Source: Chimonanthus salicifolius (lineage: Eukaryota; Streptophyta; Magnoliopsida; Laurales; Calycanthaceae). From it: a stretch of 64,000 bases of DNA. This document shows positions 46,443-57,504 of the stretch, in pieces (positions within the stretch are counted from its first letter, which is position 1; the number at the start of each line of letters is the position of its first letter). Under the pieces are notes generated by a model, which was not told the DNA's origin, did not search any database, and worked only from the letters and a program-made list of their open reading frames with translations. Both the position numbers and the translations under genes were made by a program. Where the stretch lies: positions 22,437,043 through 22,501,042 of the forward strand of contig CM023539.1 of assembly GCA_013350335.1 (NCBI GenBank), in the 5' to 3' direction.

Positions 46443-46984
46443 TGTCATGCCCCGAACCCAGATGTGGGTCCAAAACACGACTAATTTTTTTTTTTAAAAC
46501 TATAACACCATAATAATCCAATAACTCTCTATTATCATAATCACACTAGCACACCAGCATAATATATATAAATGTTTAAACTTACAACCATAAGTTTCTA
46601 TGCCATATGAGGCATATTTATAATAAAATATACAAAACATTCCAAGGTTCGCTTTGTTTCCACGTGCGGAAAACTACAGACAATTCTCAAGTTCCGACTC
46701 CTAACGAGGCACCATTGGTTCCTCCACTTCATCTTCTGGCTCACACCCTGCATTGTAAGAGACATGAGCTACTAGCCCAGGAGGAGAATTCAAACAAATC
46801 AGAAACCAATGCATGCATGTATCAATGCAAATGAACATGTAACTTATCAACCTATGATCCATTTTACCTTAGGATTATCTTCTAGGACACTTTTACGTTT
46901 ATTGTCCTATACCAATATTTACCACCAAGTCCTATCTCATCATGACATACTGGCATTAACCATCAAGTTATAAACAATTAGAAG

Positions 46985-47150
46985 AATCATTCACCAAGTC
47001 ATACTTTGCTAATCAACTAGGGATAATCATTCACCAAGTCAAATCCCATTTTTCCACTAGGGTGATCATTCACCTAGTCATATCCCATTTATCTACTGGG
47101 GTAATCATTCACCTAGTCATATCCCAGTAACTCACTAAGATACATCTCAT
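46985..47150. repeat. about 39 bp tandem repeat, 4 copies
   Basis: Units built on AATCATTCACCTAGTCATA followed by CCCATTT and CTAGGG/CTGGGG. Confidence 0.75.
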
Positions 47151-48384
47151 TGTTCATACGGGGATCTCCCACCAAGCTATATCCCACGTATTGAGGTCCT
47201 AAGTTGAACCTCACTGAAGATTGCCACTAAGCTTCGGTAGTACTAAATCCATCCACTGGAAATAATATAGCAACTTGTATGTGCATAAGGTCTCAATGGT
47301 TTGCAAACGGCACTCAGCCTAATATCTCAAGGTCTCCACAACCCGGTCTACTAGCACATCCAACCCAACGGTTCAAGATGGCAGTCGACCACAGCCTAGT
47401 AACACGTCCAACCCAACGATTCTCAAACGGTGTTAGACTAATCTCAGCAATTATAGCCTAATGGCTAATATCAGACTTTGTAAAGTTATTATCTTCCACA
47501 GATTTAACTTATAACCATAATTCTTACATGCAAATGTCAAATGCATGATAATGCATGATTTCTAGTGCCCTCCTTACACAGGGACTTATTCTGAGAGAAC
47601 CACCAATGAAATCCAAACTTACCATCCAAATTACCAAACTACCAACTATGAAATCAATCAAACTAGAGTACTAACACTGGTGCATTCATCTAGTTTCTCA
47701 CCTAACTGGGTCCATAATGTGTTAGATGCTACAAATTCCTCGACTCCCCGACACCATTTTACACCTACGTTCTAAATAGCGAGAACATAATTTCCATCCC
47801 TTACATGTAGGCAGTGTGTCTCGCTTTCTAAACCTATATAGCATTTTCCATCCTTAAATGAACATGAGTCCCATTTTAGTCTGGTGTTAGTGGGTTTAAA
47901 TATCATACAATACAATACCAATTCAATTCGAGTCTCCTCACCTTTACCTGCAGTGATTATCACAAAAATCTATAAGAATAAAATAATAATATAAATTTCA
48001 GAACATTCACCAATTATCTACCCAATTCAATGCATTTTCCAACAAAAACGTGATAAGTGTAGTGAGTCACCTAACTCTTACTACTTCTTTAAATTATGTC
48101 AGAGGGTTAACTGTCAGCCATCCAAAACACTACAATAAAATAAAAATGTAAAGTACTCAGTGCCCCATCTCGTATTGTTTTCCAGTTAAGGAGACATATT
48201 GAGATGGTGCCCAGAGGGTAAAATAAATAAAATACTCAGTACCCAACCCCTTTTACCATCGAGTGGCGTTTTCCGCTGCGCTATGATGGTCACTGAGCGG
48301 CGTTTCCGCTGTGTTACTCATGGGGGATTCCGGCCCAGAGGGTACAGTGCGAGAAATGTAAATAAAGTACTCAGTGGCCCCACT

Positions 48385-48525
48385 TCAAGACCATCGAGTG
48401 ACTAAGCGCCTCCTCAGATGGTATCATCGAAAGACTAAGTGCCACTACTAATGATCCACCGGATGACTAAGCGCCACCTCAAATGGTATCATCCAGCGAC
48501 TAGCGCCACTACAGATGATAGTGTG
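48385..48525. repeat. about 34 bp tandem repeat, 4 copies
   Basis: Units of the form ATCGAGTGACTAAGCGCC followed by TCAGATGGT. A related GAGTGGCG/GAGCGGCG pair lies at 48260-48320. Confidence 0.7.
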
Positions 48526-49660
48526 GCCCAGAGGTTACAGTATTAGAATTTAAACATAAAAGGCGGAAAAGAAAACACACAATAGTCAGCTGGGGTTAAT
48601 ATTTTTCCCTATTTTACTTAGGGTCAATAAACTGAATTTTAAATGTAAAATAAAACTGATTTTTAAATGTAAAATAAAACTGATTTAAAGAGTATAATTT
48701 AAATTTAAGAGGAAGCCTATTTTGCCTTCCATTTTGAAAATCTCAATTTTAAAGTCTGTAACTATCCCTTTCTACTCCTACGTTGCTCTATAATTAATAT
48801 AAATGAGGAAATGATCATTTCAATATCTTGGGTGCAAAATTCCACTAAGAATAGGCTCAGTATGAAAACCTAAGTAACGCGAGGAAGCTTCTACTACTTA
48901 CTGCTAATGAACGAAAGAAAAAGAAATGGAAGAAAATGAAGCGACGGAAGAAAGAAAGACTTTGAGTGTTTCTGTTGCTGTTAGTGGACGATGGAACCAA
49001 TGAAATAAAGAAAGAAAAATGAAGAGAATCGCATGGAATGGGACTCACTTCAATCCAATTTGTAGATTTTTCAAGCTTGGCACCCAAGAAATGACATCAA
49101 CATGCCATGTGCAATGAAAATCTTTAGATTTTATTATTATTTTATTAAAAAAAAAAATTTAACTAATTTCTTTCACGTCCTTTATAAAGTCTAAGTATTC
49201 CAGGATCCCATTTGACTGATCTAAATAGCCACTAGGTCAGGTATTAAAAACTGAACATGGTATTACAATTTGGAGAAAAATCGAAGTCGAAAACCTGGTG
49301 TTTAAGCCAAAAAATCACTGTTTTGTCAAAATTTCCTAATTTTGAAGAATCTCTTTAAAAAGATCCAACTTTAAAATTAGGTAGAGTAAATTAGTTTGAT
49401 AAAAATATTATAAAGTTCCAAACTATTTTGAAGTAAAAAAAACCACTCAATCTAAACGAAAGAGTGATCAACGGTTCACATTTCTCAATGTAAAATAACT
49501 ATTAAAAATTCAATATTTTGGAAATCTGAAGATACAAAAGGCTCACTTATATTACAGATTGAGTACTGACTCTCTCCGTATATTTTTAGGATTTTTTCTC
49601 TCTTATCAAAGTGGGGTTTTGCCGCCTAAGAAATTTTAGACAGTGAAAATAGGTAGAATT

Positions 49661-50129
49661 TGTAATATCCCGACCCAAATTAGTGTCTTACATAAACATG
49701 ATGGAACGTTGTTCCTTCAAAATTGATTGAATTGTTTTCACTATGATTACTTCAATTAAGTAAATGTTAATTATGTAAATTAATTTGTTTATGTACCTTA
49801 TCATGTAACTTGTTTTTCAAGTTAATTAAACAAAGTAAATATTTACTTGATGCTATTTTAAAAGTAATACTAATGACAATTGATTTTTTGGTTTTATGAA
49901 ACATAGAGTTTCATTGTTATGTTTTCGTCTCTCCAAGGCCTTTTTTTTAAAAAAAATTCCAAAACAAATACAGAAAATGCTTATAACTATTTGTTCATTG
50001 AATATGTAACTTTTTAATAAAATATCGAGCATTTACATCTTCTAATATAATTTTGGAATTACGATATCATAAATTTATATAATTAATAATAAAATGGTGA
50101 AAATTTATAATAAAAAAATGTAGAAAAAC
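49661..50129 (+). repeat. start of another LTR, interrupted
   Basis: Begins TGTAATATCCCGACCCAAAT, like the solo LTR at 30664. It is broken at 50130 by the next solo LTR. The short stretch 56092-56127 may be its continuation. Confidence 0.55.
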
Positions 50130-50274
50130 TGTAATGGCCCAACCCTAAAAAAAAATATACTTAAAATATTAAGTCCGTGTTTGCACGAAATTGGGCTTAT
50201 TTCACATCTTTCCTCTTCCAAACAGCCAACCCTTCTTCCCTAACAGCAAACCCTTGCTTCCTCTACCTTCCCTC

Positions 50275-50281
50275 TATAAAT
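50275..50281 (+). promoter_or_regulatory. TATA box of the solo LTR
   Basis: TATAAAT, about 145 bp inside the LTR and followed by transcribed-type sequence. Confidence 0.5.
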
Positions 50282-51543
50282 TTTCACCCACTAAGGCATT
50301 GGATTCAGATTTTATATGCTTGGAGCGCCCCTTTAGACGGTTCCTTCTCTCCAAAAGTAAGATCTATGATCATTTTCTTTCATTTTCTTCTTATTTGATG
50401 AGATCTTAATGGAATGTGTTGAGAATGGAGTATGTGATGACTTTTAGGCCTTATTTGGAGAGGAATCCATAGAAGTAATCGGAGATTTTTGTTATGGAAC
50501 CTTGTTTGGATGTAGATCTGAATTGAAATTGAGTTTTGAACCCATGGGAAGGGAAGTAAATTGAGGCAAAGTGTATATGCTAATTTTTGGAGATGATTCA
50601 TGGGAGGAGATTTGGAGATTGCCCTTAGATTGAAGGGATTAATCTAGATTATGGGTAAATCTTGGGTCCTAGATTTGGAGATTTTGCTTTTAAGTTTTGA
50701 TTTGGCCTAATCGATGAACTAATAGGGATATATTATATTCTTTTTTATTTATTAGAACTTTGAACTCCGAACCCGTTGAGGTACGATCCGAAGATCAACC
50801 TGAGACATCGTGATTTTGAGGTGAGGAATTGCTACACACATATTGTATAAATGCATGTATGCTATTTCCTTGATTTAGGGAATGTAGTGTGTTATAGATG
50901 TGTTTAATGCTTGATAAATAGGATGGATGTGCCCTATGCTATGCATGAGATTTTATTAATTCCCTATTATGTGATTTGTAGCATGTCTATTATCTTGTCA
51001 TGATGATTGAAAATTGTGATATTTATTGGAGACCCTTTTGAAAGGCTAAAATGATTTATTGATGAAGTTGTAAGGACTAAGAATTTGTGTAAATAAATCC
51101 AACATGTGTATCTCAAGGTTGGTGTGTAGTCCATGTCCCTAAAATAACTCAATGTGATAATTATGTTGAATGTATGAAACATAATGGAATGTGTTATGCT
51201 GGTATAATTGTGAAATTATGGTTATTATGTGATTATGACATATATATTGTTTATCTAATTGTAAATATGATAATTTTTGTATCAGTCACTGATATGTGCC
51301 TAAGAGGTTATGTAGGACGTGAGTATGGGATAATGTGTTAATATGCATGACGATATTGAGAATTACTAGTGTTGGGATGAGACTCAAAGAGTTTATAAGA
51401 CTTGATGATGTATCTTTCTCTTGTTTGGGCCCCACTAGTATGAGTCTCCACTCCCTAGAGGAAGCTGGTGTGACAGGATAATGGTTTGGTTTAATAAACT
51501 CTATTGGAACAGTGGCGTCAGCTATGAGACTTGGTCATGTAGG

Positions 51544-51677
51544 GTTGCCGTCGAGGAGTATAGCTCCTATCATGCTTCACGTTGTAGGTCGATCTCACGG
51601 TTGTTTGTGGTTGTCGTTGAAGAGTATAGCCCCTCACATGCTTCGCGTTGTAGGTCACTTTCACTACTATTTTGTAC
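51544..51677 (+). repeat. 67 bp direct duplication
   Basis: GGAGTATAGCTCCTATCATG and GAGTATAGCCCCTCACATG mark two units 67 bp apart, each ending CGTTGTAGGTC. Confidence 0.75.
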
Positions 51678-51694
51678 ACTTATTGTATAGTTCA

Positions 51695-52040
51695 CATAGG
51701 GGCACATACTCGTGAGCCTATGTGGACGGTACTGACTTAGTAAGACGCATTACGCAGGGTTAGATATTCGTGAGTCTATGCTGACAGTACTGACTTAGTA
51801 AGACGGATTGTGTAGGGTCAGATACTCGTGAGCCTATATGGACGGTACTAACTTAGTAAGACGCATTGCACAGGGTTAGATACTCGTGAGCCTATGTGGG
51901 CGGTACTAACTTAATAAAACGCATTGCGTAGGGTCAGATATTCGTGAGCCTATGAGGGCGGTACTAACTTAATAAGATGGATTGCGCACGGTTAGATACT
52001 TGTGAGCCCTACTTGGACAGAACTAACTTGGTAAGTTATA
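51695..52040 (+). repeat. 58 bp tandem array, about 6 copies
   Basis: Unit phrases are ACTCGTGAGCCTATGTGG, CGGTACTAACTTAGTAAGAC and GCATTGCGCAGGGT. Units differ by a few bases each. The array is part of the solo LTR. Confidence 0.88.
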
Positions 52041-52796
52041 TATTGATCATCTTAGAGCTGACTTTGTAACACCCCGCCCTTTTCACTCTAATTTTCAGAG
52101 TTTATTTTTTTTTTTTTTAATATAATAATCATGTGATCGGGGCGAAGTGTCACGACGCAAGTTAAGTTCGGATCTCTAAATCCGACCCTTAACTGGCCAA
52201 GCCCATGTGCGTATGAACTAAGTCCATAAAACTGATCCGCACATGGTATATATATAACTTGCGGAATTAACTTAGTCTAAATCTAACTGAGGTTATAATA
52301 GAACCTATGACTAATCCAATTTTCCATTCTTAGATAGCAAAGTACATAACTTGTTTTCCAAAATTGCTAATCAATCTTAACTAATCGTTTAATCAAAACA
52401 TCCAACATACAACAAACCATAGCATCTAATTAACTACATTATTACATGCCCACAACATCTAGCTAACAAATTACATTGTCCAAGTATATCAAATATCAAG
52501 TCCATAAAATAGTCCATTCATAATCCATTCCAATCATTCAAATCGCCCAAGTTTCCGAACTTGGTCCTCTTCTCGATCCACGTTCTTCCCTTTCCCTGCA
52601 TCATCCACTAAGGATATAGATAGGGCGTTAGATCAACGCGCCCAGTAGTGTTTCCGAATAGGGCTACCACATGGTTAGTCAAAAACATGCAAATAGTATA
52701 ATAGTAATACATGTGTGACAAAATTCTATAAAAATATGCTATGTATGAAATGAACATGTAATGAGTCCCACCCATCACCATTCAACATAGCCATCA

Positions 52797-52950
52797 CTTG
52801 ACGGGATTCTCATCGTCAAGGTAACCCACAGTGGTCTTTCGGACGCCCCGACGGAGTGTGGCCTCCGGATTCCTCCTGATGGGATTCTCATCATCAGGGT
52901 ACCCCACAGTGGTCTTTCGGACGCCCCGAGGGAGTGTGGCCTCCGGTTAC
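52797..52950. repeat. 77 bp tandem duplication
   Basis: CCCACAGTGGTCTTTCGGAC occurs twice, about 77 bp apart, with GGGATTCTCATC before and GGAGTGTGGCCTCCGG after each. Confidence 0.85.
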
Positions 52951-53449
52951 ACACCATTATCCCATGTCATGCATGAGATGTCTATGCAAACATGTCATTT
53001 AGAAACATAACTTTACAAACATATAAGTTGTCGAAATCAACGTAAAACAGCATATGGAATAGTGGTTACAATAAAGGTAGGAAACCTACTGAAGATTCAC
53101 TTCAGTACTTGATCTTTCTTTCGCGTCACCGAGTCACGACTCGCACGTCGTTCAACTTCCGGTACCTTATCCATATAACAATCAATAAATCATACTATCA
53201 CTTACTTGTTCATTCATATCTAAGACCCAACTACATCATGTGAGTCCTTTGATCAATCCCTTCGTTTGACTTGTATTCACAGATTTGCCATTGGTATAAC
53301 CAATGTCTAATCTTGCTCATAATCAAAGTTCATAAAAGTAATCTACCTTAGTGGCTGGTTATTTACTTATCACTAAGTCCAAAGATAAATCCATATGTTT
53401 ACTTAATCCAACTCATACAACCAAGTCATAATCTCCAACAAAACAATCT

Positions 53450-54930
53450 ATGGGGTTCGGCCATTCATATGGCTGAACCCTATGATCCTCCTACACAATG
53501 ATCCCATCATTTGTTTACAAGTTAGGCTCTACCATTTAGCCATATTAACTACAAGGTTCAGCCATCCCATGGCCAACCCAAAACAGCAAGCTTATTTCAT
53601 TTAACATACATAGGAAAACCCATAAATCTTGGTCCATTCATCCCAAAACTAGCCCCATTGGGTTGGGCCATGCACATGGCCGAACCCAATGGTTCTCTTG
53701 ATCTGATTAAACCCTCAACTTCCCATGATTATTCATGATTTAACATGTTAACCCAATCATGAATTACACATGGTTCAGCCGCATAAACATCAACCAAAAC
53801 AGTAAATTAACCTCACCAAATCATATCAATTACTTACATGGGGTTCGGCCATTCAAGGTGGCCGAACCCAATGTCCAAGTTTTGGTCTTTCATACATGCT
53901 TTAGGTGTTATTTAACCATGCAATATCAGTATTATATTGCTGCCCTTAAACCACTTAAAAACCATCTAATTAAATTCACCCAAACAGTCCATAAAGTACA
54001 TGGTTTCCATGTTTCACAACATGAAAACCAACAATACTTTGCATGGGGTTCGGCCCTCCATGGTGGCCGAACCCAATGATTTCTTTCACTATTTTTAAAC
54101 TTCCAATCTTCATGTAATAAACAACATATTATTACCAAGTTCAACCCTTTAGAAATTCATCTAAAAACCAACCCAATTTCATAGGGTTCGGCCATGCTCA
54201 TTGGCCGAACACTATGACCTTTGGTTTTTGAAACATTTACTCATTCACCTTGGGTCTGAACCAAACATCCAAATCCATGTTTTAACCTTCTTTAATCATG
54301 CATTTTAAATCTATTACAACCATCTAACATCAGTCCTAACTTATATGGTTTTAACTTCTAAAAACCATCAAAACTAACCACTTGTTTCCATGGGGTTCGG
54401 CCATGCTAAGTGGCCGACATGGTCAATTTCCATCTTTTATTCCACTGATTTTAGACCATATAAACTTCAGTCCCTATGCCATTCAGATCCATGATTTTTA
54501 ATCATTCTAAAACATGTATTTACATCTTAAATGAAAACCCAAAAACAGTCCACAAAATCCATGGTTTTCATGTTTCAAAACATGAAAACCAAGCCATCTC
54601 TTACATGGGGTTCGGCCCTCCATGGTGGCCGAACCCAATGGTTATTTTTACCATTTTAAATCCTCTACAAATCAAGGTTAAAACCCTGGTGTAATCGGCC
54701 ATCACCATGGCCCAACACACACCCATTTTATTAACCAAAAGTCCATGGAAATACTTACCAAATTCCAAGCTTTTCTTATGCCTTTGATCATTGCCTTCTT
54801 CCCTCTTGTTTCCTTCCTTCTTTCTTCCTTTGTCTCAGCTGGTTAGAAGTATGAACCACTGGTGAAATCACCAATATAAAATTACACCAAGAGAACCATA
54901 GGGTTCGGCCATATGTATGGCCGAACCCCA
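53450..54930. repeat. repeated GGTTCGGCC...GGCCGAACC hairpins
   Basis: About nine short inverted repeats, mostly some 205-215 bp apart: 53452, 53660, 53840, 54045, 54184, 54391, 54607, 54688 (decayed) and 54901. Each has GGGTTCGGCC and GGCCGAACCC arms around a loop of 6-12 bases. Two units (near 53998 and 54561) also share a second hairpin, GGTTTTCATGTTT with its complement. Confidence 0.8.
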
Positions 54931-56127
54931 TGGACTGTTTTATGGACTTGATATTTGATATATTTGGACAATGTGATTTGGTAATTAGTTATGTTGACTT
55001 GTAATAAGTAGTTAAGATAGATGCAATGGTTTGTTTTATGTTGGATGGTTTGATTGAACGATTAGTTAAGATTGATTAGTAATTTTGGATAATAAGTTAT
55101 GTACTTTGCTATCTAAGAATGGAAAATAGGATTAGTCATAGGTTCTATTATAACCTCAGTTAGATTAAAACTAAGTTAATTCCGCAAGTTATATATGTAC
55201 CATGTGCGGATCAGTTTTATGGACTTAGTTCATACGCACATGGGCTTGGCCAGTTAAGGGTCGGGTTTAGAGATCCGAACTTAACTCGCGTCGTGACACT
55301 CCGCCCCGATCACATGATTATTATATTTTAAAAAAAAATAAAAATAAAAAAAAAACAAACTCTGAAAATTAGAGTGAAAAGGGCGGGGTGTTACAGACTT
55401 AATCACCCGAGTTGTGAAGGGACGCAGGGTAATGTAGATTATATATATTGTATGGAGATCTCTCAGTTGTAAGTCGTGGCCTATATTCCTCAAGGGATCA
55501 TAATGTTACACAGCCCATTCCATAGAGGTATCCTTGGGTGGACATTGTGTTCACATTGATGATATTGGTGTCCTTAGGTGGACATTGTATTTATATTGAT
55601 GAGATTGATAGCATGACATGATAGCATAGTCTTATTTATATTCCATTTCACATATTATTATTATGTGGGTGCGTGAGTGTGTAGTATGCATATTTCATCA
55701 CTGAGTATTGTTTATACTTACGTCCTTGCAATTTTAGGTAATGTTGCACCGGCTGGGTCCCAGGGACCCCGATGAAGTGCTTAGTTTATTATGATGTTTG
55801 ATACGCCATACATATTGAGTTAATTGCGTTATTTATTTTATTTGAGTTGGTGATGTTGTTTTCAACATTTTATTTTTTTAGATTTGGTTATAATAAATTT
55901 TAGAATGTTTGATAACATTTATAGTAGAAAATTATATCCTTTTGATAAATTAATGGTATTTGAGTTCATTTATGATCTCGATGATTAAGTTGTGAGTACA
56001 CGTGTGTTTACCACGTGTGATATTCGAAAAAGTAAAATTATTCCGCGTCACGTGCCTATATTTTGGGTTAGGGTCAGGGCGTGACAAAAATGAGAAAAAC
56101 TGTAGAAATAATTTCCAAGATGGACAT

Positions 56128-56447
56128 TGTTGAGCACTGAAATCTTACATTTTTACCCCTAATTATTGAGTCAGTTAATCCTCAATTTTGTATATAATGA
56201 TGCATTTAATGTAGTTTGTCAGTTTTGCAGTGAAAAATAGAAAGTTAAGGAAAATCAAGTTAAAACAACAAAAGATTACAAGATTAGAGCTTTAAAGAGA
56301 AGACGTAGGATTATTATAATTATTTCATGTCACTTTCTGGGATTTTTATGTAAATTAATTAATTTAGATCCAGTTATGAGAGTATATGATTAATTAATAA
56401 TTTTTAGATTTAAAGTGACTGAATAATTATTTAATTCTAGAGGTTAA
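56128..56447 (+). repeat. TGTTGA-family LTR, short 5' piece
   Basis: Starts TGTTGAGCACTGAAATC and follows the solo LTR at 33310 closely for about 320 bp, then similarity stops. Left flank GACAT. Confidence 0.8.
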
Positions 56448-56472
56448 AATAAATACCACTGATTTCCTTGTA

Positions 56473-57239
56473 TTTATGACCTAAAATAGGCAATCTTGAT
56501 GTAGTCCTAATTTTGTAGTCACTCCAGTGTAGCTCCACCAGAGCTCTATTAGTTCACTGTGCAGAAAAATCAATTAGCCAACTCCAAATAGATGCGAAGA
56601 AGGAATTCTCTAGTACATAGCGATGCAGAGTGAAGTTGCCAACCGGAGACAGATGCATTAACTTCAATGATGATGCTACTGATGCAAGTCAAAAAAAAGA
56701 AAGAAAGAAAACTGGTTATGATTTTTTTGGTAATATATTGGCATTGGGTCCTTGTTACTTCATAGGGAATCGTTTGCACAATTATAATAACCTGCAATGT
56801 TTGGATGCTTGAGTAGAAGTTGATATTCTACTTGAGTAAGAATAATTACTAGCATAGGAACCATGTGAGAACAAAGCCCTTTCGAGGGAAAGCTGATGGA
56901 TGGGTCTTTCATCAAAGGGACTACCACGAATGTTTCATGGGTGCTTGCCACCTCTTTACAAGCTCTCTTGGAATGATGGGGTTCGCGCATCCGTCCCATA
57001 GAAAAGTAAAATTTCATGGAAATTGGTACCTTTGGCATTATGAATGGATTGTTTGGTGGATAAGAAACGTATGTGTTTTTCAGGGCAAGCATCTTTCAGA
57101 ACCAGTGTTATGGAGAATAAAACTCAGGCACTCAGCATAACACGGAGGATTTGTTCAATGAAATGGGAAACAAGACCTAAACATAAGCCTAGAAGAATTC
57201 TAGGTGCCTGTTTTATGACCTAAAATAGGCAATCTTGAT
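56473..57239. repeat. 711 bp segment between 28 bp direct repeats
   Basis: A 28 bp sequence (TTTATGACCTAAAATAGG and ten more bases) is present unchanged at 56473-56500 and 57212-57239. The segment between has an A/G-rich tract (56690-56712). It has open frames on both strands at 56760-57140 (plus 91 codons, minus 110 codons) in which I recognise no domain. A TSD would be much shorter, so this could be a tandem-duplication scar, a very short-LTR element, or a filler insertion. Confidence 0.5.
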
Positions 57240-57504
57240 TTCGTATTTAAAATTAAGTGTACTTTCCTTCTATGGCATGATTTCTTGAGATTTATGCAGA
57301 AAATTGAGTTAATTATGCATTTTAAATGCAAAATAGTGTGCCAAATCAACTTGAAAATTGTAAAACATAGGCTTTACAATTAAACCCACTTCACAAACCA
57401 TTAACCTTGAGCAATTCATAACTCTCTAAAACTAAATATCTGCTCTGAAATCGAGGAACATGATAATAACAAAGAGAAAATACATTGACACTCCTATCTT
57501 CACT
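57240..57504. other. 3' flank of the MULE gene
   Basis: AT-rich. No terminal repeat matching the one at 61031-61117 was found here, so the left end of the MULE appears lost. Confidence 0.4.

Larger units (their letters stand above)
46443..49660 (-). repeat. reverse-oriented LTR with tandem arrays
   Basis: Minus-strand reading ends GGGTTCGGGGCATGACA at 46443, a typical Ty3/gypsy LTR end. The preceding text on that strand (GTGGAGGAACCAATGGTGCC, 46700-46720) is also LTR-like. The LTR start should lie to the right but was not identified; it may be cut by the next element at 49661. It contains two tandem arrays, listed separately, and no gene. Confidence 0.6.
52065..55395. mobile_element. 3.33 kb fold-back element with ~450 bp inverted arms
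   Basis: Starts TGTAACACCCCGCCCTTTTC and ends with its complement, within a perfect TSD GACTT (52060-52064, 55396-55400). The arms (about 52065-52515 and 54935-55395) are inverted copies of one another over their whole length, with scattered mismatches and small indels. TG...CA ends and 5 bp TSD are LTR-like. Read on the minus strand it has LTR-type text including a splice-donor-like GTAAGTATTTCC near 54760 and an ACTACTGGGCGCGTTG phrase near 52650. It may be a reversed solo LTR whose ends have become one long inverted repeat, or a fold-back transposon. It encodes nothing. Confidence 0.8.
50130..56086 (+). mobile_element. solo LTR (Ty3/gypsy-like) hosting a fold-back element
   Basis: Starts TGTAATGGCCCAACCC and ends GGGTCAGGGCGTGACA. 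The TSD has one mismatch (AAAAC 50125-50129, AAAAT 56087-56091). Net length without the insert (52065-55400) is about 2.6 kb. TATA box CTCTATAAATTTT is at 50273-50285. It carries a 58 bp tandem array to the left of the insert and a two-copy GTGGACATTGT repeat (55530, 55579) to the right. No coding sequence. Confidence 0.75.

Noticed and set aside
46443..56086. One single element from TGTCATGCCCCG to GGGCGTGACA
   Set aside because: The ends are complementary, but flanks GGTTT and AAAAT do not match and the left part is in reverse LTR orientation; the pairing 50130 with 56086 has a near-matching TSD.
56865..57140. 91-codon ORF with Trp- and His-rich peptide
   Set aside because: As a gene: overlaps a longer reverse frame, no recognised domain, no promoter. 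Kept only as part of the 28 bp-flanked segment.
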